Shown here: positions 37,378 through 45,400 of the stretch, piece after piece | Numbering within the stretch: position 1 is the first letter of the stretch | How the letters are laid out: each line of letters opens with the position of its first letter | From: Bacteroides faecis MAJ27 | GTDB taxonomy: Bacteria; Bacteroidota; Bacteroidia; Bacteroidales; Bacteroidaceae | Length of the DNA stretch: 64,000 bases | Assembly: GCF_900106755.1 (NCBI RefSeq) | Contig: NZ_FNNN01000001.1 | Span: forward strand, 310,001-374,000 | Direction: 5' to 3' | Notes under the pieces: model-generated | Told to the model about the DNA's origin: nothing | Seen by the model: the letters and a program-made list of their open reading frames with translations, nothing else | Databases searched by the model: none | Position numbers and translations under genes: made by a program

Positions 37378-38598
37378 ATGAAAGAAGACCCGAGACATAT
37401 TCACATCAGCGAATACAACTATCCGCTACCGGATGAACGAATCGCCAAATTTCCTTTAACAGTCCGCGACCAATCAAAATTGTTGGTATATCGCCATGGT
37501 GAAGTTACCGAAGATGTTTTCACATCTTTGCCTGATTATCTTCCGAAAGGAAGTCTGATGGTATTCAACAATACCAAAGTCATTCAGGCACGCCTGCACT
37601 TCCGGAAGGAAACGGGAGCATTGATCGAGGTCTTTTGCCTGGAACCGATCCAACCCAATGATTATGTATTAAATTTCCAGCAGACGGAACACGCTGCATG
37701 GCTTTGCATGATCGGCAATCTGAAGAAATGGAAAGACGGAGCCTTGAAGCGGGAGATGACAGTGAAAGGATTCACAATCACCCTGACTGCTACACGGGGA
37801 GAATGCAGAGGCACCAGCCACTGGATCGATTTCTCCTGGAACAATCCGGAAGTAACCTTCGCCGATATCCTCGAAGTCTTCGGAGAACTGCCGATTCCTC
37901 CATACCTGAATCGGGACACGGAAGAGAGCGACAAAGAAACCTATCAGACTGTTTATTCCAAAATAAAAGGCTCGGTTGCCGCGCCAACAGCCGGACTGCA
38001 CTTTACGCCCCGTGTACTGGAAGCATTGCAGGAGAAAGGAATCGATCTCGAAGAACTGACACTACACGTAGGTGCCGGAACATTCAAACCGGTAAAAAGC
38101 GAAGAGATAGAAGGACATGAGATGCACACAGAGTACATTTCCGTCAATCGGGCAACTATCAAAAAACTGATCGACCACGACGGATGCGCTGTTGCTGTAG
38201 GAACAACTTCGGTACGTACTCTCGAAAGCCTGTATCATATCGGAGTGACATTGGCCGAAAATCCGGACGCTACGGAAGAGGAACTACACGTCAGACAATG
38301 GCAGCCTTACGAGAAGTATGATCAGATTCCTCCCGTTGTCGCATTACAGAAAATATTAGGTTATCTGGACAGAAACGGGTTGGAAGCACTTCACAGCAGC
38401 ACTCAGATTATTATAGCTCCGGGATATCAGTATAAAATAGTGAAAGCGATGGTTACTAATTTCCACCAGCCGCAAAGTACACTGTTACTTTTGGTTTCCG
38501 CCTTCGTGAAAGGAAACTGGCGCACGATTTATGATTATGCACTGAGTCACGATTTCCGTTTCCTGAGCTATGGAGACTCTTCTTTGCTGATACCATAA
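37378..38598 (+). CDS. queA: S-adenosylmethionine:tRNA ribosyltransferase-isomerase
   Basis: Queuosine pathway enzyme: transfers and isomerises the ribosyl group of S-adenosylmethionine onto preQ1 in tRNA, giving epoxyqueuosine. It has 406 residues, slightly longer than the E. coli enzyme. Signatures include YPLPDERIAKFP near the N-terminus, SLMVFNNTKVIQARL, ELPIPPYLNR, the strongly conserved KGSVAAPTAGLHFT, LHVGAGTFKPV and NFHQPQSTLLLL. The ATG at 37378 follows the tRNA terminator directly, so a promoter may lie within the short gap or transcription may read through. Confidence 0.96.
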   Translation: MKEDPRHIHISEYNYPLPDERIAKFPLTVRDQSKLLVYRHGEVTEDVFTSLPDYLPKGSLMVFNNTKVIQARLHFRKETGALIEVFCLEPIQPNDYVLNFQQTEHAAWLCMIGNLKKWKDGALKREMTVKGFTITLTATRGECRGTSHWIDFSWNNPEVTFADILEVFGELPIPPYLNRDTEESDKETYQTVYSKIKGSVAAPTAGLHFTPRVLEALQEKGIDLEELTLHVGAGTFKPVKSEEIEGHEMHTEYISVNRATIKKLIDHDGCAVAVGTTSVRTLESLYHIGVTLAENPDATEEELHVRQWQPYEKYDQIPPVVALQKILGYLDRNGLEALHSSTQIIIAPGYQYKIVKAMVTNFHQPQSTLLLLVSAFVKGNWRTIYDYALSHDFRFLSYGDSSLLIP

Positions 38599-38620
38599 AC
38601 AAAAAAAAGTAAAGACTACA

Positions 38621-39166
38621 ATGCCAGGCGATAACAATCAAGAAATGTTTCCTATCGTAGACGAACAGGGAAATATCACCGGAGCCGCTACACGCGGAGA
38701 ATGTCATAGCGGAAGCAAGCTTCTGCATCCGGTTATTCATCTTCACGTTTTCAATTCGGAAGGAGATTTGTACCTGCAAAAGCGTCCGGAATGGAAAGAT
38801 ATCCAGCCGGGGAAGTGGGATACAGCCGTTGGCGGACATGTCGATTTGGGAGAGAGCGTAGAGATCGCACTCAAACGGGAGGTCCGCGAAGAACTAGGTA
38901 TCACGGACTTTACTCCCGAACTGCTAACCAGCTATGTATTCGAATCGGATCGTGAGAAGGAACTCGTCTTCGTTCACAAAACGGTTTACGACGGTGAGCT
39001 ACATCCCAGTGACGAGTTGGACGGCGGTCGTTTCTGGACCGTCGAAGAAATAAAGGAAAATCTCGGTAAAGGCATCTTCACTCCCAACTTTGAGGGAGAA
39101 TTGAAGAAAGTATCCCTTCTTCCGTCCCTTTATCCTTCTTCCGTTCCTACTCCTCTATCCAAGTAA
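38621..39166 (+). CDS. NUDIX hydrolase
   Basis: Hydrolyses a nucleoside diphosphate-linked or related substrate; the specificity is unknown. It has 181 residues. The Nudix box starts at G71 (GGHVDLGESVEIALK) and continues REVREELGI to about 94, matching GX5EX7REUXEEXGU. The N-terminal part (PIVDEQGNITGAATRGECH) and LHVFNSEGDLYLQKRPEWKD are like the YfcD/isopentenyl-isomerase-like branch. It lies 22 bp after queA and is probably in the same operon. Its last 20 bases overlap the end of the convergent peroxidase gene. Confidence 0.93.
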   Translation: MPGDNNQEMFPIVDEQGNITGAATRGECHSGSKLLHPVIHLHVFNSEGDLYLQKRPEWKDIQPGKWDTAVGGHVDLGESVEIALKREVREELGITDFTPELLTSYVFESDREKELVFVHKTVYDGELHPSDELDGGRFWTVEEIKENLGKGIFTPNFEGELKKVSLLPSLYPSSVPTPLSK

Positions 39167-39686
39167 CAATTTTCTCAGAGAACGGACTCTCTTTGGGTGC
39201 AACAAAGCCAACCCAGTTTCCGTTCTCGTCTATCATAAACTTCTGGAAGTTCCACTGGACAGGTGCATCCTCTTTTCCGTTCTGCTTCTTTTGCGTCAGC
39301 CATTGGTAGAGTGGCGCCATGTCTTTGCCTTTGACGGAAATCTTAGACATCATCGGGAAAGTAACATCATAATTCAATGAACAGAACTGAGCAATCTCTT
39401 CGTTGCTGCCCGGTTCCTGCCCCATGAAGTTGTTGGCCGGAAAGCCGATGATTACAAAATTCTTATCCTTATATTTATCATACAGCTCTTGCAGTCTGGC
39501 ATACTGTGGCGTCAATCCACACTTAGAAGCTACATTTACTACCAACACCTTTTTCCCTTTCAAAGATGAAAGCGGAAATTCCTTACCATCAATTGTCGTC
39601 ACATTGAAATCGTAGAAAGATTTATTCTGCGCTTCCAGCGAGATTGCACATACCATAGTTATTACCATTAAAATAAATGACTTCAT
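39147..39686 (-). CDS. Exported glutathione-peroxidase-family thiol peroxidase
   Basis: Reduces peroxides, probably with thioredoxin-like donors since Bacteroides lack normal glutathione use (inference). It has 179 residues. A signal peptide (MKSFILMVITMVCAISLEAQ) predicts export to the periplasm. The peroxidatic residue is C56 in VASKCGLTPQYA, a cysteine and not selenocysteine. The other active-site residues are Q90 in GFPANNFMGQEPG and W in PVQWNFQKFM. The 3' end overlaps that of the NUDIX gene by 20 bp, tail to tail. Confidence 0.94.
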   Translation of the reverse strand: MKSFILMVITMVCAISLEAQNKSFYDFNVTTIDGKEFPLSSLKGKKVLVVNVASKCGLTPQYARLQELYDKYKDKNFVIIGFPANNFMGQEPGSNEEIAQFCSLNYDVTFPMMSKISVKGKDMAPLYQWLTQKKQNGKEDAPVQWNFQKFMIDENGNWVGFVAPKESPFSEKIVTWIEE

Positions 39687-39895
39687 ACTGAATATATATT
39701 TAGTTTGCTATATAATAAACGAGCCCAAACAAAAAAATGTTTTGCCGTATCATAACAATTCCAATTCTTTTCGTATCCGAGCCGAATGGTTCGAAAAGAT
39801 ACATTCTTAGAAGATAAAAACGTTTTTTTTGCCGTCACCCGTCACTTTGGCTGTTTTTCAGCATTTAAATTATTGCTATTCATTACATTAACTAG

Positions 39896-39932
39896 GTGAC
39901 GACAAGCAGTGACGATAAAGTGATGACAAATG
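39896..39932. repeat. Cluster of degenerate GTGACGACAA-type repeats
   Basis: Three direct copies begin at 39896 (GTGACGACAAGCA), 39909 (GTGACGATAAA) and 39920 (GTGATGACAAATG). About 50 bp upstream the opposite orientation occurs twice (GTCACCCGTCAC at 39834-39845). Such spaced inverted sites could bind a protein. Confidence 0.55.
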
Positions 39933-40104
39933 AATTTGAGTTTTTACCATCACCGCATTTTCTTATACAAATCACGATAACAAACTGGATATCAACACTT
40001 CCCGCACAAACCAGCAAGTTTATATCTGATGACCTAAAAGTATCTATTTACTTTTGATACATACCTTTTTTACTAAAAACAGATGTACTCTTTTGCCTAT
40101 TTGT

Positions 40105-40170
40105 CAGACAGTACCGTTCAGCAGATCAGATGGTATCATTCAAGAGGTCAGATAGCATTGTCCAAGAAGT
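40105..40170. repeat. Degenerate tandem array, three 22-bp units
   Basis: Units at 40105-40126, 40127-40148 and 40149-40170 share the pattern CAGA-n-nGTA-n-CnTTCA-nnAG-nT with about half the positions conserved. Dyad symmetry is weak here. The period is the same as that of the arrays at 6492, 15820 and 41387, though the sequences differ. Confidence 0.7.
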
Positions 40171-40377
40171 TGATAATCTCCCTGTATTTTATTCAGCCCT
40201 AACTCCCATACAAAGATATCCTACCAGACTTATTACACTTAGCAAGAAAATTCATTCCTTTTTCTTTGCAATCCTCAACAATTCACTTACCTTTGTTCTT
40301 TGAAAGCCGAAGAGAAATGCGGCATATTGAAACGTTTTTGCGCTAAGAAAAGTACCAAGTTTAATTAATGCAAATAA

Positions 40378-40450
40378 ACAGTGTTTCAATAAATGTGTTC
40401 AATGCGTACGACGTAGGGTCGGGCGTGTGAACGTATTTATTAAACACTGT
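40378..40450. repeat. Long imperfect hairpin upstream of the orphan ORF
   Basis: Left ACAGTGTTTCAATAAAT (40378-40394) pairs with ATTTATTAAACACTGT (40435-40450) with one bulged C. Pairing continues inward with G-T pairs and small bulges to a 5-nt loop (40413-40417), giving a stem of about 33 bp. There is no T-run, so it is not a normal terminator. It ends 112 bp before the ATG at 40563. Confidence 0.7.
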
Positions 40451-40562
40451 GGGTACTGGTACTACCTCTTAGCGGATAAATATGAACTCAGCGCCCGACT
40501 TCTTTTATATACGTGGCATAGTATACATCAAGATGCGAGCGATCATAAATATTTAAAGAGAC

Positions 40563-40961
40563 ATGAACAGACCAGACAAAGAAACATTGCGCCGCGTCAT
40601 CCACAAAATGCACAAGCAGAATGATTGCGAAAAGTTTACCGAATTAGCATCCGTATTTACAGGTATGCGAGGAAAGCTCAATCCCCACTCCGTAGAATTT
40701 TCTTCTGACGATCCTTACCACTCTTTTCCCCTTTCTATAAAGTGCATTCACTGCGTCATCCGGGAAGAAGAATATCTTTACATATTATGTTATAGCGGAA
40801 ATCTACATATACTGGGGATTCACGAACGTGGACATATACTGATTCCCATCGAAGAGCAACTGAACTTGCCGGAACTTTTCTACTGGACCTGCTACTCATG
40901 GTGGAACCTTCTCCGCATAAAGAGAACAGGCAAACAACAAAGCGAAGATTTCACTGATTAA
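40563..40961 (+). CDS. Hypothetical protein
   Basis: Orphan ORF of 132 residues with no family I recognise. There is no signal peptide or membrane helix. The N-terminus is basic (MNRPDKETLRRVIHKMHKQN). The middle has alternating hydrophobic strands with His/Cys residues (SIKCIHCVIREEEYLYILCY; LHILGIHERGHILIPI), and the C-terminus is aromatic (LFYWTCYSWWNLLRIKR). Codon use looks like real coding sequence and the frame is long for this AT-rich spot. It lies in a repeat-rich, gene-poor stretch between the peroxidase and the efflux genes. Confidence 0.6.
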   Translation: MNRPDKETLRRVIHKMHKQNDCEKFTELASVFTGMRGKLNPHSVEFSSDDPYHSFPLSIKCIHCVIREEEYLYILCYSGNLHILGIHERGHILIPIEEQLNLPELFYWTCYSWWNLLRIKRTGKQQSEDFTD

Positions 40962-41018
40962 CTTCGCGTTGTCATACAATCATACTATTACTACTTATCT
41001 TAAAATCACACCATCACT

Positions 41019-41204
41019 ATGACTAATTGGCTAACGATCAAACAACTATCGGCAAAGCGCGGCATTGTTGAATCACCTCTCCGAAGCTGAATAACTTTGG
41101 AGTATATCAACTCTCTGCACAATGCCAACTTTATCATTCTGCACGAAGACAAGAGCATTGAATTAACATCGGAAATAGCAACGTTTGTCATTCTGCGAAT
41201 ATAG
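41019..41204 (+). pseudogene. Remnant of a small HTH-type gene, interrupted by a TGA
   Basis: Reading from the ATG at 41019 gives MTNWLTIKQLSAKRGIVESP then LRS, a TGA at 41088-41090, and in the same frame ITLEYINSLHNANFIILHED and more up to a TAG at 41202-41204. The first part looks like the HTH start of small Bacteroides DNA-binding proteins. The stop falls where a tryptophan (LRSW-ITL-YI) would be expected, so a single TGG-to-TGA change is the likely cause. The C-terminus also seems truncated. Confidence 0.55.
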
Positions 41205-41253
41205 TTTACGTATTTCATTATTTCAAAGAGTAATCCTAACCAGATTAAATATG

Positions 41254-41306
41254 GAGGTAGCAGACTGAAGAACCGCTTGTGAAAGTAGTTCTTCCGGTCT
41301 GTCTCC
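41254..41306 (+). ncRNA. Candidate structured RNA hairpin
   Basis: AGACT-GAAGAAC (near 41265-41276) pairs with GTTCTTC-C-GGTCT (near 41288-41300) with one bulge, and outer GAGG/CTCC segments also pair. The intrinsic terminator at 41308-41345 follows directly, so this could be the body of a short non-coding RNA or a leader structure. No promoter with both boxes is seen. Confidence 0.35.
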
Positions 41307-41307
41307 C

Positions 41308-41345
41308 AAGAGGATGCCATATTACCCCATGGCATCCTCTTTTAT
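41308..41345 (+). terminator. Strong intrinsic terminator
   Basis: AAGAGGATGCCAT (41308-41320) pairs perfectly with ATGGCATCCTCTT (41329-41341), with a T-rich tail. No intact gene ends just before it; the nearest is the pseudogene about 100 bp upstream. Confidence 0.85.
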
Positions 41346-41386
41346 TATTTATTGACATATATTGTTTCAAACAGTTTCAAATGCTT

Positions 41387-41474
41387 GAAACACTTTGTTT
41401 CACGCCGAGAAACACTTTGTTTCATTACTTGGAACACTTTGTTTCAAGGCATGAAACACTCTGTTTCAACGGTT
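41387..41474. repeat. Tandem array, four 22-bp units with dyads
   Basis: Units start at 41387, 41409, 41431 and 41453, each with a core close to GAAACACTTTGTTTC, itself a dyad (GAAAC-n5-GTTTC). The seven-base linkers vary. Related partial copies flank it (about 41365-41386 and 41475-41479). The array lies 140 bp upstream of the outer-membrane protein gene at 41615. Confidence 0.9.
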
Positions 41475-41614
41475 GAAACTGATGGCGGAACTACTTCTTC
41501 CTGATACCGGATGTACTTCCTCTCCCTTTTCATCTTATTAACATTTTATCAGTAGGGAGATTCTAAATGTCCCGTGTCTTTATCTGCGAATAAGCAACTC
41601 ATATTTTATAAACG

Positions 41615-42298
41615 ATGAAAACAACAACACTCTTATTTATTTGCTTGTTGCTTACAGTCGGCGGACAAGCACAGGAAGCGGAAAAAAGACCTGTATGGAA
41701 AGTGGAACTTGCCGGTGCACTGAACAATTACTCGGCGTGGGAAGTGGAGCCGACCATCACTTATCTGCCTATCCCCTATGCAGGCATCACTATGGGGTTC
41801 CTTTTCTGCAACACCATAGAAGACGAAAGCTATTCGGGCGTATCCAAAGACCAGAGATGGAGATGGAGTTCAGATGACGACAGCCCGCTCTGCCATCACT
41901 TTGCATTGCGTCCCGCCATCCAGTTGGCTACCCCCGCCCTCAAACTGGGAAAAGATAAGGATATGGGACTTTCCTTCATCCTCTCTCCGGGGCTGACTAT
42001 CCCGCTATCCGTCAACCAGCGGTTGAACATCAGCTACTATCCCAACGTCTCCGGCATATGGAGTTCGCAAAGATTCGACCAGGTCAAGAACCGGGGAGGA
42101 AGAGCGATATTCTATCACATCAAAGGCATGTTTACCCTCGACTTGGGCGAACAATACACGCTTTCGGCAGGATACACTTTTTCCGACTTCGACATGTATA
42201 GCGGTGGACGCAACATGGTAGTGGAAGGGAAGAAACTGACCATGCCTGCGTTCCGCTTTATGCATTCGTTCTTTGTGAGTCTCGGATACAGATTTTAA
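41615..42298 (+). CDS. Small outer-membrane beta-barrel protein
   Basis: It has 227 residues with a clear signal peptide (MKTTTLLFICLLLTVGGQAQ). The rest is made of alternating amphipathic strands, such as WEVEPTITYLPIPYAGITMG and LSFILSPGLTIPLSVNQRLN, and ends with a terminal aromatic residue (FVSLGYRF), as in outer-membrane barrels. I see no named family. It is 140 bp upstream of the efflux pump on the same strand and may belong to the same regulon, but a candidate -7 box in the gap suggests separate transcription. Confidence 0.75.
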   Translation: MKTTTLLFICLLLTVGGQAQEAEKRPVWKVELAGALNNYSAWEVEPTITYLPIPYAGITMGFLFCNTIEDESYSGVSKDQRWRWSSDDDSPLCHHFALRPAIQLATPALKLGKDKDMGLSFILSPGLTIPLSVNQRLNISYYPNVSGIWSSQRFDQVKNRGGRAIFYHIKGMFTLDLGEQYTLSAGYTFSDFDMYSGGRNMVVEGKKLTMPAFRFMHSFFVSLGYRF

Positions 42299-42401
42299 AA
42301 TGAATCAAGAATCCCAAACCATTCAAACCGCAATTTAGTCACTTCACCTCGCAATCTTTCCGCTTCATTCATTCCCGATAACCACGAATGAAGATAGTCC
42401 T

Positions 42402-42409
42402 TAGTTTTG
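42402..42409 (+). promoter_or_regulatory. Candidate -7 box for the efflux operon
   Basis: TAGTTTTG fits TAnnTTTG, 29 bp before the ATG at 42439. No -33 TTTG is found at the right distance. Confidence 0.35.
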
Positions 42410-42438
42410 TAGCATGAAATAATAACACCCAGATAATC

Positions 42439-45400
42439 ATGTTTACAGCTATTGTACGTTTTTCAATCAAGAAGAAACTGTTTGTAGGACTCACTACCCT
42501 CTTCTTGTTTATCGGAGGTATCTACGCAATGCTGACATTGCCCATCGACGCCGTGCCCGATATAACCAACAATCAGGTGCAGATTGTAACCGTATCTCCC
42601 ACCCTTGCGCCACAAGAGGTAGAGCAGCTCATCACCATGCCTATCGAGATAGCGATGAGCAATATAATGAATGTTGAGAATATCCGTTCTGTCAGCCGCT
42701 TCGGTTTATCCGTAGTAACGGTTGTTTTCAAAGAGAGTGTTCCTACGCTCGATGCCCGGCAACTCATCAACGAACAGATACAAACCGTATCCGGAGAAAT
42801 CCCGCCCGAACTGGGAACACCGGAAATGATGCCCATCACCACCGGACTGGGAGAGATTTACCAGTATATATTGAAGGTAGCTCCCGGTTACGAAAAGAAG
42901 TATGACGCAATGGAGCTCCGCACCATTCAAGACTGGATGGTAAAGCGCCAGCTGTCCGGCATTCCGGGCATTGTAGAAATCAACAGTTTCGGCGGCTATC
43001 TGAAACAATATGAAGTAGCTGTCGATCCGGATGCTCTCTTTTCATTGAATATCACCATTGGTGAAGTATTCGAAGCCCTCAGCAGCAACAACCAGAATAC
43101 AGGCGGAAGTTACATTGAAAAAATGAAGAACGCCTATTATATCCGTTCGGAAGGTATGATTACCGATATCAAAGACATCGAACAAATTGTGGTAGCCAAC
43201 AGAAACGGGATTCCTGTACATATCAGTGACGTAGGAGTCGTCCGGTTTGGCGCTCCCAAACGCTTCGGAGCTATGACAATGGACGGTGAAGGCGAATGTG
43301 TAGGAGGAATCGCCATGATGCTGAAAGGCGCTAACGCCAATGTAGTGACACAAGAGCTTGAAAAGCGGGTAGAGAAAATACAGCATCTGTTGCCCGAAGG
43401 AGTCAGCATCGAGCCCTATCTGAACCGTTCGGAACTGGTGAACCGGAATATTTCAACCGTTGTCAACAATCTGATTGAAGGAGCAATCATCGTCTTTCTG
43501 GTTCTTATCCTCTTCCTCGGAAATATACGTGCCGGACTGATCGTCGCATCCGTCATCCCACTCGCCATGCTGTTCGCCTTTATCATGATGCGCATCTTCA
43601 ATGTCACTGCCAATCTGATGAGCCTCGGCGCCATCGACTTCGGTATTGTGGTAGACGGCTCTATTGTCATACTGGAAGGCATCCTCGCCCACATTTACGG
43701 AAAACAATTCCGTGGACGGACGCTGAGCCGCGAGGAAATGGACCGGGAAGTGGAAAAAGGAGCTTCCGGAGTAGTCCGCTCAGCTACTTTTGCCGTACTG
43801 ATTATCCTGATCGTCTTCTTCCCTATTCTCACGTTGAACGGAATCGAAGGAAAATACTTCACTCCGATGGCCAAAACTCTGGTCTTTTGTATCATCGGAG
43901 CATTAATCCTGTCGCTGACCTATGTGCCTATGATGGCATCGCTCTTCCTGAAACACCATATTGTAGTGAAACCGACACTGGCCGACCGCTTCTTCGAAAA
44001 GCTGAACAAAGTATACCAACACGGCCTGCGCTTCTGCCTGCATTACAAATGGCGTACCGTCATCGTAGCCTTTACCGCACTGATAGGCTCCCTGTTTCTT
44101 TTCACCCGGCTGGGTGCGGAGTTCATCCCGACATTGGATGAAGGAGATTTTGCCATGCAGATGACATTGCCTGCCGGCAGTTCGCTGACTGAAAGCATAG
44201 AAGTTTCCCGGTTGGCAGAAAAGACACTCATGGACGAGTTTCCCGAAATAAAACACGTCGTTGCCAAAATCGGGACAGCCGAAGTTCCTACCGACCCGAT
44301 GGCGGTAGAAGATGCCGATGTGATGATTATCATGAAGCCTTTTAAGGAATGGACGAGCGCAGAAAGCCGTGCAGAAATGGTAGAAAAGATGAAGGAAGCA
44401 CTGGAACCGCTTGCCGAACGCGCCGAATTTAACTTCTCACAACCTATACAACTCCGCTTCAACGAGCTGATGACAGGAGCGAAAGCAGATATTGCCGTCA
44501 AGCTGTACGGTGAAGACACCCACGAACTCTATGAAAGGGCAAAAGAAGCTGCCGCCTATGTAGAAAAAGTTCCGGGAGCAGCAGACGTAATTGTAGAACA
44601 AACGATGGGACTTCCGCAACTGGTTGTCAAATACAATCGCAGCAAGATAGCACGTTACGGAATCAATATCGAAGAACTCAACACGATCATCCGGACAGCG
44701 TATGCCGGAGAGTCGAGCGGTGTTGTCTTTGAAAACGAACGGAGATTTGACCTGGTAGTCCGCCTCGACCAAGAGAAAGTGGCAGATTTGAATCTCGACA
44801 AACTGTTTGTACGCACTTCGGAAGGAATCCAAATCCCCGTTGGCGAAGTAGCCAGCATCGATCTCGTCAGCGGCCCGCTCCAGATCAACAGGGATGCGAC
44901 CAAACGACGCATTGTCATCGGTGTCAATGTACGTGATGCGGATATTCAGCAAGTCGTTGCCAATATTCAAAAGACACTGGATAAGAACATCAAGCTAAAA
45001 CCGGGATACTACTTCGAATACGGCGGTCAGTTCGAAAACCTGCAGAATGCAATCAATACCTTGATGATTGTCATTCCGGTAGCATTGATGCTCATTCTGC
45101 TGATATTGTTCTTCGCCTTCAAGAACATCACCTATACGCTGATGGTGTTCTCCACTGTTCCGCTATCACTTATCGGTGGCATCATCGCACTATGGCTACG
45201 AGGACTCCCCTTCAGCATATCGGCAGGCGTAGGCTTCATTGCCTTGTTTGGCGTCGCAGTGCTGAATGGTATTCTCATGGTAAATCATTTTAATGAACTT
45301 CGTAAGCAAAACACCTATTCTATGACTACGAACCGAATCATAACCCGGGGAACCCCGCATCTGCTTCGTCCGGTATTCCTCACCGGACTAGTGGCATCGT

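Larger units (their letters stand above)
39687..40377. other. Gene-free stretch upstream of the orphan ORF
   Basis: No convincing gene. It is AT-rich, with a cluster of GTCAC/GTGAC motifs around 39834-39932 (see the separate entry), a short degenerate 22-bp array at 40105-40170, and nothing else recognisable. It may be the remains of a lost mobile or accessory gene. Confidence 0.6.

Noticed and set aside
40427..40624. Small + strand ORF of 65 codons
   Set aside because: It begins inside the long hairpin and overlaps the more convincing ORF at 40563 in another frame; no domain is visible.
41088..41090. TGA read as selenocysteine
   Set aside because: No SECIS-like hairpin was seen directly after it, the fragment resembles an HTH protein, and a Trp-to-stop change explains it more simply.
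39687..41614. Integrated mobile element
   Set aside because: There is no integrase, transposase or clear attachment repeat; only a pseudogene, an orphan ORF and repeats are seen, so a scar is all that can be proposed.
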